64,000 bases of DNA from Chitinophagaceae bacterium PMP191F (GCA_001302245.1 LGYU01000009.1:372001-436000), one strand, 5' to 3'; positions 8,913 to 18,569 are shown, counted from the first letter of the stretch. Notes: generated from the sequence alone by a model not told the origin. Program-made: numbers and translations.

Positions 8913-11063
8913 ATGGCAGACTTACGATTACAAAGAAACTTTGGTATTGCGGCTCACATTGATGCCGGTAAAACCACTACAACCGAGCGTATATTGCGCT
9001 ATACCGGTATGATTCACAAAATTGGTGAGGTGCATGATGGTGCTGCTACCACCGACTGGATGGAGCAGGAAAAAGAGAGAGGTATTACCATTACCTCCGC
9101 TGCGGTTAGCTGCCAGTGGAACTTCCCTACTGTAAAAGGTAAGGCAGATGCCAACACCAAAAAATACTATTTCAATATTATTGATACTCCGGGCCACGTT
9201 GACTTTACCGTAGAGGTAGAGCGTTCTATGCGTGTACTGGACGGTCTGATTGCCCTGTTTTCTGCTGTTGACGGTGTAGAACCTCAGTCAGAGACTGTAT
9301 GGCGCCAGGCCAACCGCTATAAAGTACCCCGTATCGGTTTCGTTAACAAAATGGACCGTTCCGGTGCTGACTTTCTGATGGTGGTTAAACAGGTAAAAGA
9401 AATGCTGGGTGCAAAAGCTGTTCCCCTGCAGCTACCTATCGGCGCTGAAGACAACTTCAAAGGCGTGGTAGACCTGATCAAAATGAAAGGTATTATCTGG
9501 CACATGGAAACAGAAGGTATGACCTTCGATGAGATCCCTGTTCCTGATGATATGAAAGATGAAGCAGATGAGTGGAGACAGAACCTGATCGAGGCTGTTG
9601 CTGAATACGACGACAAGCTGATGGAAAAATTCTTCGAAGATCCTAACAGTATCACTGAAGAAGAAGTACACGAAGCTATCCGTAAAGCAACCATCGACCT
9701 GAGCATCGTTCCGATGATGTGCGGTTCTTCTTTCAAAAATAAAGGTGTACAGACTGCACTGGATGCGGTTTGTCGTTACCTGCCTTCACCTGTTGATATC
9801 GACGATACTACCGGTGTAAATCCTGATACAGGCGAAACTGAAATCCGTAAAGCTGATCCGAAAGCTCCGTTCGCTGCGTTGGCTTTCAAGATCATGACCG
9901 ATCCTTTCGTTGGTCGTCTGGCATTCTTCCGCTGTTATAGCGGCCACCTCGATGCCGGTTCTTATGTATTGAACGTAAGAAGTGGTAAAAAAGAGCGTAT
10001 CAGCCGTATCATGAAGATGTTTGCCAACAAACAGAACCCGATTGATTTCATTGAAGCTGGTGATATCGCTGCTGCGGTAGGTTTCAAAGAGATCAAAACC
10101 GGTGATACCCTGTGCGATGAGAACCATCCTATCACACTGGAAAACATGTTCATTCCTGAGCCTGTGATCGCTATTGCCGTTGAGCCTAAAACACAGGCTG
10201 ACGTTGATAAAATGGGTATGGCTATCGCTAAACTGGTAGAGGAAGATCCTACCTTACGCGTTAACACCGATGAAGATACCGGTCAAACCATCCTGCGTGG
10301 TATGGGTGAGCTGCACCTGGAGATCATCATCGACCGTATGCGTCGTGAGTTCAAAGTAGAAGTTAACCAGGGTGCTCCCCAGGTTGCTTATAAAGAAACA
10401 TTTAGAAAAACTGTTGAACACCGCGAAACGCTGAAAAAGCAAACCGGTGGTCGTGGTAAGTTCGCTGATATCGTATTCGAATTCGGCCCTGCTGATGAAG
10501 AATGGATTGCAGCAAACCCCAAAGAAAACATGCAGTTTGTCAATGATATCTTCGGTGGATCTATCCCCCGTGAATTTATCGCACCTATACAGAAAGGTTT
10601 CCAGTCTGCTATGGGAACAGGTGTACTGGCCGGCTATCCTGTAGAGCACATGAAAGTGCGCATTTTTGATGGTAGCTATCACCAGGTGGACTCTGACGGT
10701 ATGTCGTTTGAGTTGTGTGCCAGAGCCGGTTTCCGTGAAGCCGGCCGTAAAGCACAGCCTACACTGCTGGAGCCTATCATGAAAGTAGAAGTGATCACTC
10801 CTGAGCAATACATGGGTGATGTAACAGGTGACCTGAACCGTCGTCGTGGTATGCTGGAAGGTATGGATAGCCGTGCAGGAGCACAGGTTATCAAAGCCAA
10901 AGTGCCACTGAGCGAAATGTTTGGTTATGTAACACAACTGCGTAGCTTGTCTTCCGGTCGTGCTACTTCTACCATGGAATTCAGCCACTATTCACCTGCA
11001 CCTAACAACATCGCTGAAGAAGTGATTGCGAAGGCGAAAGGTAAAATGAAAGTGGAAGACTAA
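8913..11063 (+). CDS. fusA: Elongation factor G
   Basis: 716 residues. It is the translocation GTPase of the ribosome. The P-loop [11 protein letters not shown] (residues 14-24), switch I RGITIT, switch [10 protein letters not shown] and the NKMDRSG motif are all intact. Domains II-V follow with [10 protein letters not shown] and a C-terminal [16 protein letters not shown]. It is monocistronic here, with its own promoter and terminator, although in most relatives it follows rpsG directly. Confidence 0.98.
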   Translation: MADLRLQRNFGIAAHIDAGKTTTTERILRYTGMIHKIGEVHDGAATTDWMEQEKERGITITSAAVSCQWNFPTVKGKADANTKKYYFNIIDTPGHVDFTVEVERSMRVLDGLIALFSAVDGVEPQSETVWRQANRYKVPRIGFVNKMDRSGADFLMVVKQVKEMLGAKAVPLQLPIGAEDNFKGVVDLIKMKGIIWHMETEGMTFDEIPVPDDMKDEADEWRQNLIEAVAEYDDKLMEKFFEDPNSITEEEVHEAIRKATIDLSIVPMMCGSSFKNKGVQTALDAVCRYLPSPVDIDDTTGVNPDTGETEIRKADPKAPFAALAFKIMTDPFVGRLAFFRCYSGHLDAGSYVLNVRSGKKERISRIMKMFANKQNPIDFIEAGDIAAAVGFKEIKTGDTLCDENHPITLENMFIPEPVIAIAVEPKTQADVDKMGMAIAKLVEEDPTLRVNTDEDTGQTILRGMGELHLEIIIDRMRREFKVEVNQGAPQVAYKETFRKTVEHRETLKKQTGGRGKFADIVFEFGPADEEWIAANPKENMQFVNDIFGGSIPREFIAPIQKGFQSAMGTGVLAGYPVEHMKVRIFDGSYHQVDSDGMSFELCARAGFREAGRKAQPTLLEPIMKVEVITPEQYMGDVTGDLNRRRGMLEGMDSRAGAQVIKAKVPLSEMFGYVTQLRSLSSGRATSTMEFSHYSPAPNNIAEEVIAKAKGKMKVED

Positions 11064-11110
11064 TTGGTATCATATCATCAGTGATTTTTACTGTATGATC
11101 GAGATAATGA

Positions 11111-11142
11111 AAAGGTTCTGTCGCAAGACAGAACCTTTTTTT
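11111..11142 (+). terminator. Rho-independent terminator after fusA
   Basis: A perfect 12-bp stem (11111-11122 with 11127-11138) closed by a GCAA tetraloop and followed by a T run. Confidence 0.95.
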
Positions 11143-11222
11143 ATTACCTGGCAATAATCTTTAGTTGCTGCCAAGTCTCTATATTTGAGCGGAGTTTATG
11201 TGATTTCATAACTGTCCCCATT

Positions 11223-11597
11223 ATGAAGTTGAAATACCTGACAGCGCTGGTATTACTGGCCATTGTTTTTCTATTGTTGTTCAAATATTACAGGGCCGAT
11301 AAACACGGAACTGATATTGATCGGCTTGATACGTTGCTGATGCCCGTAAAAAAGATCATATCTCCCACTTCTGTTATTGGTTTCTGTACAAATGTTCCCA
11401 ACGACAGGGTGAACGAATTGTATTTTAAAACCACGTTGGTCATGGCTCCTGCCATTGTAGAAAAAACACCGGAAGCAGACACCGTGCTGTGTGTACAGCA
11501 TGTGCAATTTCCGGTAAAAGAGCTGCATAATTATGAGTGTGTAGCGAAAGGTTCAGATGGAGAAGTGGCTTATTTTCTAATGGCTTTAAAAAAGTAA
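11223..11597 (+). CDS. Hypothetical membrane-anchored protein
   Basis: 124 residues. One N-terminal hydrophobic segment (KYLTALVLLAIVFLLLF) anchors or exports it; the remainder (about 95 residues) should face the periplasm. No lipobox and no known motif; the only cysteines are scattered. The stop codon is one base before the ATG of the next gene, so the two are surely co-transcribed and probably act together, perhaps in glycan or lipid transfer given the partner. Confidence 0.6.
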   Translation: MKLKYLTALVLLAIVFLLLFKYYRADKHGTDIDRLDTLLMPVKKIISPTSVIGFCTNVPNDRVNELYFKTTLVMAPAIVEKTPEADTVLCVQHVQFPVKELHNYECVAKGSDGEVAYFLMALKK

Positions 11598-11598
11598 T

Positions 11599-12963
11599 AT
11601 GAACCTGTTCTTTGCATTTCTGAACATCATTCTGTTATACCTGACTTTTGCCGGTATTATCCGTAAAACAACCGGTGCCAGTGGCTTTATCAAACACCTG
11701 GGTGCTTTTGCTACTACCGTACTGATGACAGGCTTTTTTTATTACGCAAGCCTGGTGCTATCTATCAGCTTTTCTATCCTGTTGCTGATACTGTCAGTGC
11801 TGAATGCAGTAAGTCTCTGGTTGTTGTACAGGGGTGTTTCCATGCAGCAAAAGGTTCTTGCATCCGGAAAAATTGCGGCGGATCCACGTATTGCTTTTTT
11901 TGTAGTGCTGGCTGTGTTCCTGTTCACTTTTGAGTTTGCCTACACTTCCAGGAAATGGGGTGAGTGGGATGCTTGGGCTATCTGGAGCCTGCATGCAAAA
12001 TTCCTTTTCTATCCTGATTACTGGAGTAATCTCTTCACCGATAAAATTGCGTTTACTCATCCTGATTATCCCTTAATGCTTCCTGCTTTGATCGCTTATT
12101 GCTGGAGAGGCGTTGGTACTATTGCGCCATTTATACCCTACCTGATCGCTTATGTGATATTACTTGCTGTGCCATTAACTATATTTCGTACCATATACCA
12201 GCAGGGAAATGATCTCTTTGCTTTTATAGCATTGTTCATTTTTATAGCCGATATCAGGTTTGTATACGTCGCCAGTTCACAATATGCGGATACATGGGTG
12301 GCTTTTTTTATTCTGATCGCATTCATTTTGTATAAACAGATCCGTAGTGGCGCCAGTGAACAACTGGTGTACCTGCTGGGTTTTATAGCTGCGGGTGCCG
12401 GTTGGGTAAAAAATGAGGGCATGCTTTTTTATATTGTTTTTACAGGTGTGTTCATGTTGTTTAATTATCGCAAGCCTGTATTGATTATAAAATACCTGGT
12501 TGGCTCTGCGTTGCCATTAGCTGCTATTGCATCTTTTAAGCTGTTGTATGCACCACAGAACGATCTGTTGTATGCGGACAGGAAGGAAGCGATCAAAAGC
12601 TTCCTGGTGCAGGGGAAAAGATACCAGATCATTGCACTCTTTTTTATAAAAACGGTTACCCTTTATTTTACCGCTATTATTCTGCTGGTCATATATGCTT
12701 TGATCAGGAAGATAAATCCTTTTAAGTCTTTCTATTTTGTAGTGGTGTTGCTGGTGGTAACAGGTTATTTCTTTGTATACGTTACTACACCCAATGAACT
12801 GAATTGGCATCTTGAATCATCTGCAGACAGGTTGTTCCATCATCTTTACCCGGCAGTGGTGTGCATGTTGCTGTGGCGTATCAGGGATAGTTATGCCTAT
12901 AGTAAACCATTGTCATTGCTTAGTCTCATCAACCATTTGAAGGCTTTGCCAGCCGGTAAATGA
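11599..12963 (+). CDS. Polytopic GT-C type glycosyltransferase-like membrane protein
   Basis: 454 residues with about 11-12 hydrophobic segments across the whole length. The loop GEWDAWAIWSLHAK followed by HPDYPLMLPALIA resembles the first-loop region of glycosyltransferase family 39/ArnT-like GT-C enzymes, which use polyprenyl-phosphate sugars at the outer face of the inner membrane. The acidic pair expected for catalysis (EWD) is present. Acceptor unknown. It is translated right after the small anchored protein, with a 1-bp gap. No terminator seen after it. Confidence 0.75.
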   Translation: MNLFFAFLNIILLYLTFAGIIRKTTGASGFIKHLGAFATTVLMTGFFYYASLVLSISFSILLLILSVLNAVSLWLLYRGVSMQQKVLASGKIAADPRIAFFVVLAVFLFTFEFAYTSRKWGEWDAWAIWSLHAKFLFYPDYWSNLFTDKIAFTHPDYPLMLPALIAYCWRGVGTIAPFIPYLIAYVILLAVPLTIFRTIYQQGNDLFAFIALFIFIADIRFVYVASSQYADTWVAFFILIAFILYKQIRSGASEQLVYLLGFIAAGAGWVKNEGMLFYIVFTGVFMLFNYRKPVLIIKYLVGSALPLAAIASFKLLYAPQNDLLYADRKEAIKSFLVQGKRYQIIALFFIKTVTLYFTAIILLVIYALIRKINPFKSFYFVVVLLVVTGYFFVYVTTPNELNWHLESSADRLFHHLYPAVVCMLLWRIRDSYAYSKPLSLLSLINHLKALPAGK

Positions 12964-13084
12964 TTGGTAAACAATCTTTCTCCAAAATGGTAATGTTACC
13001 TGTAATTCGTTAAAAGGATTTAAAAACCTTTTGCCCGTTAAACCTTGTTGCGCCTGCTGGTTCTATATATAAAATCAATCAATT

Positions 13085-13381
13085 ATGAAAAAGTATATAA
13101 GAACTATAGCGTTGCTTTCTTTATTGGTAGCAGGTGTATCTTTTTCAGCATGTGCACAGGTGTATGTGAACATTCGTCCTGCTGCGCCGGTAATAGTGCG
13201 CCCGGTTGCTCCTTCGCCGCGACATGTATGGGTTGATGGCGGCTGGGCAGTACGTGGCGGTCGTTATGTATGGACAGATGGTTATTGGGTAGTTCCCCGT
13301 CGTGGTCATCATTATATACCCGGTCGTTGGGATCATCGCAGAGGTGGATGGGTATGGGTAGGTGGATATTGGCGTAGGTAA
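13085..13381 (+). CDS. WXXGXW-repeat secreted protein
   Basis: 98 residues with a signal peptide (cleavage probably after ACA, before QVYV). The mature part is made of repeats of the form VWVDGGWAVRGGRYVWTDGYW, matching the YXWGXW/WXXGXW repeat family found in cell-envelope proteins of many Gram-negative bacteria. The function of the family is not known. A strong bidirectional terminator follows at 13462. Confidence 0.85.
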   Translation: MKKYIRTIALLSLLVAGVSFSACAQVYVNIRPAAPVIVRPVAPSPRHVWVDGGWAVRGGRYVWTDGYWVVPRRGHHYIPGRWDHRRGGWVWVGGYWRR

Positions 13382-13461
13382 TTTGAAGATTTGAAAATGG
13401 AATAATAATAAACAGAAAGAAAAACTCAAAGTTGCAGAACCCGCAACCTGAAATACGAAAT

Positions 13462-13494
13462 AAAAAATCCCCTGCCACCGGCAGGGGATTTTTT
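13462..13494. terminator. Symmetric Rho-independent terminator
   Basis: A perfect 15-bp stem (13462-13476 with 13480-13494) with a 3-base loop. It has an A run on one side and a T run on the other, so it can stop transcription from both directions. Confidence 0.93.
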
Positions 13495-13575
13495 ATTGAA
13501 TGGTTGTTGTGTTTGCGTGCAAAATGCTAATTTACTGCCTCCAAAATCTATTGTATGCATATTAACCAAAGGTTG

Positions 13576-15759
13576 ATGAAAATTATCCTTTTGCTTGCTG
13601 TAGTGTGTATCCCGGCCTTTATGAAGGCACAGGGCGGCATACATTGGGCAAAAGATGGCAGCAGCTATTTTGAAGTGAATGAAGGTGACCTGGTACAGTT
13701 TGTATTGCCACAGAATACACGCAATGTAGTATTAACCAAAACACAACTTACACCGGCAGGGCAGGATCGTCCGCTGGCTGTACGTGATTTCAGCTTCACG
13801 GCCGATGATAAAAAGATACTGTTGTTTACCAATACACGTAAAGTATGGCGTTTGCATACGCGTGGTGATTACTGGGTATTTGATCGTAACACCAATACGC
13901 TGCGTCAGTTGGGTAAAGGCAGACCGGTTTCATCCCTTATGTTTGCCAAATTCAGTCCCGATGGACAGAAGGTTGCCTATGTTAGTGAATACAACATCTA
14001 TGTGGAAGACCTGGCTTCAAGAACTATTAAACAACTCACGACCGATGGTAGCCGAAAACTGATCAACGGTACTTTTGACTGGGTGTACGAAGAAGAGTTT
14101 TTCTGTCGTGATGGTTTTCGCTGGAGCCCGGACAGCAAGCAGATCGCTTACTGGCAGATAGACGCCAAGAATACGAAGGATTACCTGATGATCAATAACA
14201 CGGATTCTATTTATCCGTTTGCAATACCGGTAGAATACCCGGTGGCAGGTGAAGCCCCTTCTCCCTTTAAAATTGGTGTTATAGATATTGCTGCAGGTAA
14301 AACCCAGTGGATGAATATTCCTACTGATCCTTTGCTGCAAAGCTATGTGCCACGGATGGAGTGGGCTGCTAATAACACAGAGCTGATTGTACAGCACCTG
14401 AACCGCAAACAGAATGAAAGCAACCTGTTGCTGTGCGATGTAAAAAGCGGTGCTTCGCAAAGCATTTATACAGAAAAGGATTCTGCGTGGATAGATATCC
14501 TGCCTTTGTGGGATGACGATTATATCTGGGGCGGATGGGACTGGCTCAATGGTGGTAAAGAATTTATCTGGCCTTCTGAAAAAGACGGATGGCGTCATTT
14601 GTATCGTGTAAGTCGTGATGGTAAAAAAGAAACGTTGATTACCAATGGCAACTACGATGTAATGGATATTGCGTGCATTGATGAAAAAGGAGGTTATGTT
14701 TATTTCATGGCTTCTCCCACCAATGGCACCCAGAAATACCTGTACCGTACAAAACTGGATGGAAAGGGTAAGGCAGAACTGGTATCGCCTGCCAACCAGC
14801 AGGGTACGCATGAATACAATGTATCGCCCAACGCTTTGTATGCCGAGCATGTATTCTCAAACTATTATACTCCTTATGCCAGTGAGCTTATCTCCCTGAA
14901 AGATCATAAAGGCATCAACGGTACCAATGCGGTGAATGATGCTGTAGCCAAAGCCAGCAAGGAAAGCTCCAAACTGGAGTTCTTTAAAGTGACCAGCAGC
15001 GAAGGTGTGGAAATGGACGGCTGGATGGTGAAACCCGAGCACTTTGATCCCACCAAAAAATACCCGATTGTATTTTATGTATATACTGAACCCTGGGGAC
15101 AGAATGTAAAGGACCAATATGGTGTGGGACGTGATTTCCTGTACCAGGGGAATATGCCGGCAGATGGTTATATATACGTTTCCATTGACAACCGCGGCAC
15201 ACCTGTACCCAAGGGCAGAAACTGGCGTAAAGTGGTTTACCGCAAAATAGGGCAGGTGAATATCCGCGACCAGGCACTGGCAGCCAAAGAGGTATTTAAG
15301 AATTATCCGTTTGTAGATACATCACGTGTAGCGGTGTGGGGATGGAGCGGTGGCGGTTCTGCCACCCTGAACCTGATGTTCCAATACCCGGAGATCTATA
15401 AAACCGGTATTGCCATTGCTGCAGTAGGCAATCAGCTTACTTACGACAATATCTACCAGGAGCGTTATATGGGGCTGCCGCAGGAAAACCGGGAGGATTT
15501 TGTAAAAGGGTCACCGATTACTTATGCTAAATATCTGAAAGGCAACCTGTTGTACATACATGGTACGGGAGACGACAATGTGCATTATTCCAATGCTGAA
15601 ATGCTGATCAATGAGCTGGTGAAATACAACCGCCAGTTCCAACTGATGTCCTACCCCAATAGAACGCACAGCATTAATGAAGGGCAGGGAACTACCCAGC
15701 ACCTGGCTACGCTATATACCCGTTACCTGAAGGAGCATTGTCCTCCTGGAGCGCGTTAA
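13576..15759 (+). CDS. Dipeptidyl-peptidase IV-like S9 family peptidase
   Basis: 727 residues from the ATG at 13576, which puts a clean signal peptide (MKIILLLAVVCIPAFMKAQ) at the N-terminus; an ATG 7 codons upstream is also possible. A beta-propeller carries the double-Glu motif DWVYEEEF typical of DPP-IV, which binds the substrate amino terminus. The alpha/beta-hydrolase domain has Ser591 in GWSGGGS, an Asp in GTGDDNVHYS and His698 in RTHSINEG. The enzyme should remove X-Pro dipeptides in the periplasm. Monocistronic, closed by the terminator at 15785. Confidence 0.93.
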   Translation: MKIILLLAVVCIPAFMKAQGGIHWAKDGSSYFEVNEGDLVQFVLPQNTRNVVLTKTQLTPAGQDRPLAVRDFSFTADDKKILLFTNTRKVWRLHTRGDYWVFDRNTNTLRQLGKGRPVSSLMFAKFSPDGQKVAYVSEYNIYVEDLASRTIKQLTTDGSRKLINGTFDWVYEEEFFCRDGFRWSPDSKQIAYWQIDAKNTKDYLMINNTDSIYPFAIPVEYPVAGEAPSPFKIGVIDIAAGKTQWMNIPTDPLLQSYVPRMEWAANNTELIVQHLNRKQNESNLLLCDVKSGASQSIYTEKDSAWIDILPLWDDDYIWGGWDWLNGGKEFIWPSEKDGWRHLYRVSRDGKKETLITNGNYDVMDIACIDEKGGYVYFMASPTNGTQKYLYRTKLDGKGKAELVSPANQQGTHEYNVSPNALYAEHVFSNYYTPYASELISLKDHKGINGTNAVNDAVAKASKESSKLEFFKVTSSEGVEMDGWMVKPEHFDPTKKYPIVFYVYTEPWGQNVKDQYGVGRDFLYQGNMPADGYIYVSIDNRGTPVPKGRNWRKVVYRKIGQVNIRDQALAAKEVFKNYPFVDTSRVAVWGWSGGGSATLNLMFQYPEIYKTGIAIAAVGNQLTYDNIYQERYMGLPQENREDFVKGSPITYAKYLKGNLLYIHGTGDDNVHYSNAEMLINELVKYNRQFQLMSYPNRTHSINEGQGTTQHLATLYTRYLKEHCPPGAR

Positions 15760-15784
15760 AAGGATTACTTAAACTTATGTAGAG

Positions 15785-15816
15785 CGCTGTCTTCTTTTTG
15801 GGAGGCAGCGTTTTTT
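15785..15816 (+). terminator. Rho-independent terminator after the S9 peptidase gene
   Basis: A 10-bp stem (15785-15794 with 15801-15810, two G-T wobbles), a T-rich loop, and a T run at 15811-15816. Confidence 0.85.
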
Positions 15817-16147
15817 ATGGTAGGTAGTGAGAAGGAAGGCACAAGGGGTAAGGTATAAGCGTAAAGTTTAAAGAAACAAGATACAAGGCACAGAAATCCC
15901 GGCGTAGGGAGGGTATTTACCTGTATAAGTAGGATATCCACATTGGGTTGTCAAAATCTGCATAATTTTGCGGCATTGGAGCGGGCAGGGGGAGTGATTT
16001 AGATTAATTGTTTATTAAATGGTTGATTATCAATTTTTTAATTTTTTTAATATTAAAAAAAGGCTTTTTAGGGGCATGCAGAACAGGCTAATTTGTTGAT
16101 TTATTATTGTTTTTTAATGCAGCGGATTAAAATTTTCTGGAAAATCT

Positions 16148-16178
16148 TTTGTTGATCAGTAAACAACTCATACCTTTG
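16148..16178 (+). promoter_or_regulatory. Promoter of the rpsJ (S10) operon
   Basis: TTTG at 16148-16151, a 19-base spacer, and an exact TACCTTTG at 16171-16178. The bases right after it (CATCCCCG) are shared with the rpsA promoter. The rpsJ start lies 31 bp downstream. Confidence 0.85.
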
Positions 16179-16208
16179 CATCCCCGTTCGAAAAATGGGA
16201 TTTGAACT

Positions 16209-16514
16209 ATGTCTCAACGAATCAGAATAAAATTACAGTCTTACGATCACAACCTGGTAGACAAATCTGCCGAGAAAATCGTAAAAACAGTACGCAGCAC
16301 AGGAGCAGTAGTAACAGGTCCTATTCCTTTACCCACAAGGAAGAAGATCTTCACCGTATTGCGTTCACCCCACGTGAACAAAAAGAGCCGTGAGCAGTTC
16401 CAGTTGTGTACGCACAAACGTTTATTGGATATTTATACTTCTTCCAGCCGTACAGTAGATGCCCTGAGTAAATTGGATCTGCCCAGTGGTGTAGAAGTTG
16501 AGATCAAAGCATGA
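16209..16514 (+). CDS. rpsJ: 30S ribosomal protein S10
   Basis: 101 residues, full-length uS10, a component of the 30S head (NusE in antitermination complexes). Conserved [46 protein letters not shown] and [10 protein letters not shown] are present. No Shine-Dalgarno sequence. It is separated from rplC by an unusually long structured leader, so it may be expressed partly on its own. Confidence 0.98.
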   Translation: MSQRIRIKLQSYDHNLVDKSAEKIVKTVRSTGAVVTGPIPLPTRKKIFTVLRSPHVNKKSREQFQLCTHKRLLDIYTSSSRTVDALSKLDLPSGVEVEIKA

Positions 16515-16880
16515 TAATGTACGATGAACCTTGCCGGGTTTCAGAAATAACGGCAAGGTTCATTGCTTTATATAAGTTCTTTCAAAACCTATCTGCAAAC
16601 TCTGTCTCTGAGAAGAGTGTACAAACAGATAAAGCAGCGCTGGGTTGTTAAATAGTAAAAAAGCCGGTTTGTAAAAAGGACCGGATTTTAAATAAACTTT
16701 TAAATATGAACTAGCCCTTCGAGGTTAGTTTACTGCCGGTACTTCCCTCATTCGGCATCTGCTCAAGGCAGAAGAGCGAATGAAACAAAGGAAAAGGTCG
16801 TCAGCAAACGGGGATTGAAGTCCTGATGGTCATCATCATTACTGTCTCTTCAACCTTTCGAAGGCAAAAATTGTACAACG
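16515..16880 (+). ncRNA. Candidate structured leader between rpsJ and rplC
   Basis: 366 bases without a gene inside the operon. Seen: a 13-bp perfect stem (16524-16536 with 16551-16563); a TATCTG/CAGATA closing pair (16590-16595 with 16626-16631); a 7-bp stem (16748-16754 with 16777-16783) enclosing a second stem TCTGC/GCAGA; a stem GG(A)TTGAAG/CTTCAACC (16812-16820 with 16848-16855); and a small palindrome CCTTTCGAAGG (16854-16864) just before the rplC start. The density of stems suggests a ribosomal-protein-binding leader that controls rplC onward, comparable in role to the S10 leader of Enterobacteria but at another position. Inference only. Confidence 0.5.
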
Positions 16881-17498
16881 ATGAAAGGAATCATTGGTAA
16901 AAAAATCGGGATGACCAGCATCTTCAGTCCTGATGGTAAGCAAACATCATGCACCATCATTGAAGCAGGTCCCTGTGTAGTTACCCAGGTAAAGACTCTG
17001 GAGTCTGACGGGTATAATGCTGTTCAGTTAGCGTACGGCGACAAGAAAGAAAAGCACACTATCGCTGCTGAAAAAAATCACTTCGCAAAGGCCAATACAA
17101 GCGCCAAGAAATTTGTAAAAGAATTCCGCGATTTCTCTCTCTCTAAAGAATTAGGTGAAGCTATTACTGTTGACATTTTCGCAGAAGGCGATAAAGTTGA
17201 AGTAGTAGGTACTACCAAAGGTAAAGGTTTCCAAGGTGTAGTTAAACGTCATGGTTTTAGTGGTGTTGGTGAGCAATCTCACGGCCAGCACGATCGTCAA
17301 AGAGCTCCCGGTTCTATCGGTAACTCTTCTGACGCTTCCCGCGTTTTCAAAGGTATGCGCATGGCAGGCCGTATGGGTAATGACCGTGTGAAAGTGAAAG
17401 GCTTGAAAGTGCTGAAAGTATTCCCTGATAAGAATTACATCCTGGTTAGCGGATCAGTTCCCGGCCATAACGGAGCAATCGTATTAATTCAGAAATAA
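16881..17498 (+). CDS. rplC: 50S ribosomal protein L3
   Basis: 205 residues, full-length uL3, which binds near the 3' end of 23S rRNA and helps start 50S assembly. Conserved [14 protein letters not shown] and the loop [31 protein letters not shown] region (about 130-165) are visible. First gene after the structured leader; 49 bp before rplD. Confidence 0.98.
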   Translation: MKGIIGKKIGMTSIFSPDGKQTSCTIIEAGPCVVTQVKTLESDGYNAVQLAYGDKKEKHTIAAEKNHFAKANTSAKKFVKEFRDFSLSKELGEAITVDIFAEGDKVEVVGTTKGKGFQGVVKRHGFSGVGEQSHGQHDRQRAPGSIGNSSDASRVFKGMRMAGRMGNDRVKVKGLKVLKVFPDKNYILVSGSVPGHNGAIVLIQK

Positions 17499-17547
17499 CA
17501 ATGTGTAAGGTTGTAAAATCTTACAAGAACTGAAAAAACAGCTTACA

Positions 17548-18186
17548 ATGCAAGTAGACGTATTAAATATAAAAGGTGCCAAAACCGGTCGCTCTGTAGA
17601 GTTGCCTGATGATATTTTTGGAGTAGAACCGAATAACCATGTGATTTACCTGGCTGTAAAACAGTTCCTGGCTGCACAGCGCCAAGGTACGCACAAAGTA
17701 AAAACAAGGTTGGAAGTTAAAGGTTCCAGCAAAAAACTGCACCGTCAAAAGGGTACAGGTGGCAGCCGTAAAGGTAACCTGCGTAACCCCCTGTTTAAAG
17801 GTGGTGGTACTATTTTCGGTCCTAAACCCCGCGATTACGATTTCAAACTGAACCGTAAAGTGAAGGATCTGGCGAAAATAAGCGCACTGTCTCACAAAGC
17901 ACAGGCAAGTGCAATTGTAGTAGTAGAAGACATCAACCTGGAAACTCCTAAAACTAAACAGTTTGTAGAGATCCTGGACAGTCTGAAAATAAATGGTAAA
18001 AAGTCTCTGGTGATTTTCCCTGAGTACAGCGATAACCTGTACCTGAGCCTGCGCAACCTTCCTAAGGTTACCGGCACACCAGTTACTGATATCAATACAT
18101 ATGATATTGTGAATGCTGATGTAGTGGTACTGACTGAAACGGTTGCCAAAATTTTCAGCGATGATGAAGTGGCTGCAGAAGCCTAA
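17548..18186 (+). CDS. rplD: 50S ribosomal protein L4
   Basis: 212 residues, uL4. The long extended loop reaching the exit tunnel is visible (KLHRQKGTGGSRKGNLRNPL and GGGTIFGPKPRDY). In other bacteria L4 represses its own operon, which makes the leader upstream of rplC of interest. The 83-bp spacer to rplW contains the first inverted CAAATTTTC repeat. Confidence 0.98.
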   Translation: MQVDVLNIKGAKTGRSVELPDDIFGVEPNNHVIYLAVKQFLAAQRQGTHKVKTRLEVKGSSKKLHRQKGTGGSRKGNLRNPLFKGGGTIFGPKPRDYDFKLNRKVKDLAKISALSHKAQASAIVVVEDINLETPKTKQFVEILDSLKINGKKSLVIFPEYSDNLYLSLRNLPKVTGTPVTDINTYDIVNADVVVLTETVAKIFSDDEVAAEA

Positions 18187-18187
18187 G

Positions 18188-18261
18188 CAAATTTGAAAAT
18201 GTGCGGATGTGCAATGTGATGATGCAATTTTCAAATGAATCAAATTTCAAATTTTCAAATT
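18188..18261 (+). repeat. Spacer inverted repeat, CAAATTTTC family (rplD-rplW)
   Basis: Left arm CAAATTTGAAAATGTG (18188-18203) two bases after the rplD stop; right arms CAATTTTCAAAT (18225-18236) and CAAATTTTCAAATT (18248-18261). The arms are complementary over about 11 bp. The right arm ends 8 bp before the rplW ATG. Confidence 0.8.
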
Positions 18262-18269
18262 GAGTTAGT

Positions 18270-18569
18270 ATGAAACTCTCAGAAGTACTGATAAAACCAA
18301 TTGTTACCGAGAAAAGCAATAAGCTTTCTGATGCTAGCAGAACTTATGCTTTCCGCGTAAGCCGTAAAGCAAACAAGCTGGAAATTAAAAAGGCTGTTGA
18401 AAGCTTTTATGGGGTAACAGTAACCGAAGTGAACACGATTGTTGTTCCCGGTAAAACAAAAAGCCGCTTTACAAAAGCTGGTTTTATTTCAGGTGTAAAA
18501 CCTGCCTACAAAAAAGCGTATGTGCAGGTTGCAGAAGGTGAAGCCATTGATCTGTACGGCAACATCTAA
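18270..18569 (+). CDS. rplW: 50S ribosomal protein L23
   Basis: 99 residues, uL23, located at the tunnel exit where trigger factor and SRP dock. Conserved LIKPIVTEKSNKL and VNTIVVPGKTKSRFTK are present. Preceded directly by the CAAATTTTC repeat rather than by a Shine-Dalgarno sequence. Confidence 0.97.
   Translation: MKLSEVLIKPIVTEKSNKLSDASRTYAFRVSRKANKLEIKKAVESFYGVTVTEVNTIVVPGKTKSRFTKAGFISGVKPAYKKAYVQVAEGEAIDLYGNI

Larger units (their letters stand above)
15760..16208. other. 449-bp intergenic region before rpsJ
   Basis: From left to right it holds the terminator of the S9 gene (15785-15816), a stretch of AAGG-rich repeated words (about 15826-15895, with repeated AAGGCAC and ACAAGG units), an AT-rich tract with long T and A runs (16010-16140), and the rpsJ promoter (16148-16178). 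No open frame with coding character. Confidence 0.6.

Noticed and set aside
10254-10988. 244-residue open frame on the minus strand inside fusA
   Set aside because: It is antisense to a perfectly conserved EF-G region, has no start signal, and its sequence is rich in Cys, His and Thr as expected from a shadow frame.
14017-14850. 277-residue open frame on the minus strand inside the DPP-IV-like gene
   Set aside because: Antisense to the conserved propeller and carries no recognisable motif; a shadow of codon bias.
17563-18243. 226-residue minus-strand frame over rplD
   Set aside because: Fully overlaps L4, whose reading is certain; composition unlike real proteins of the window.
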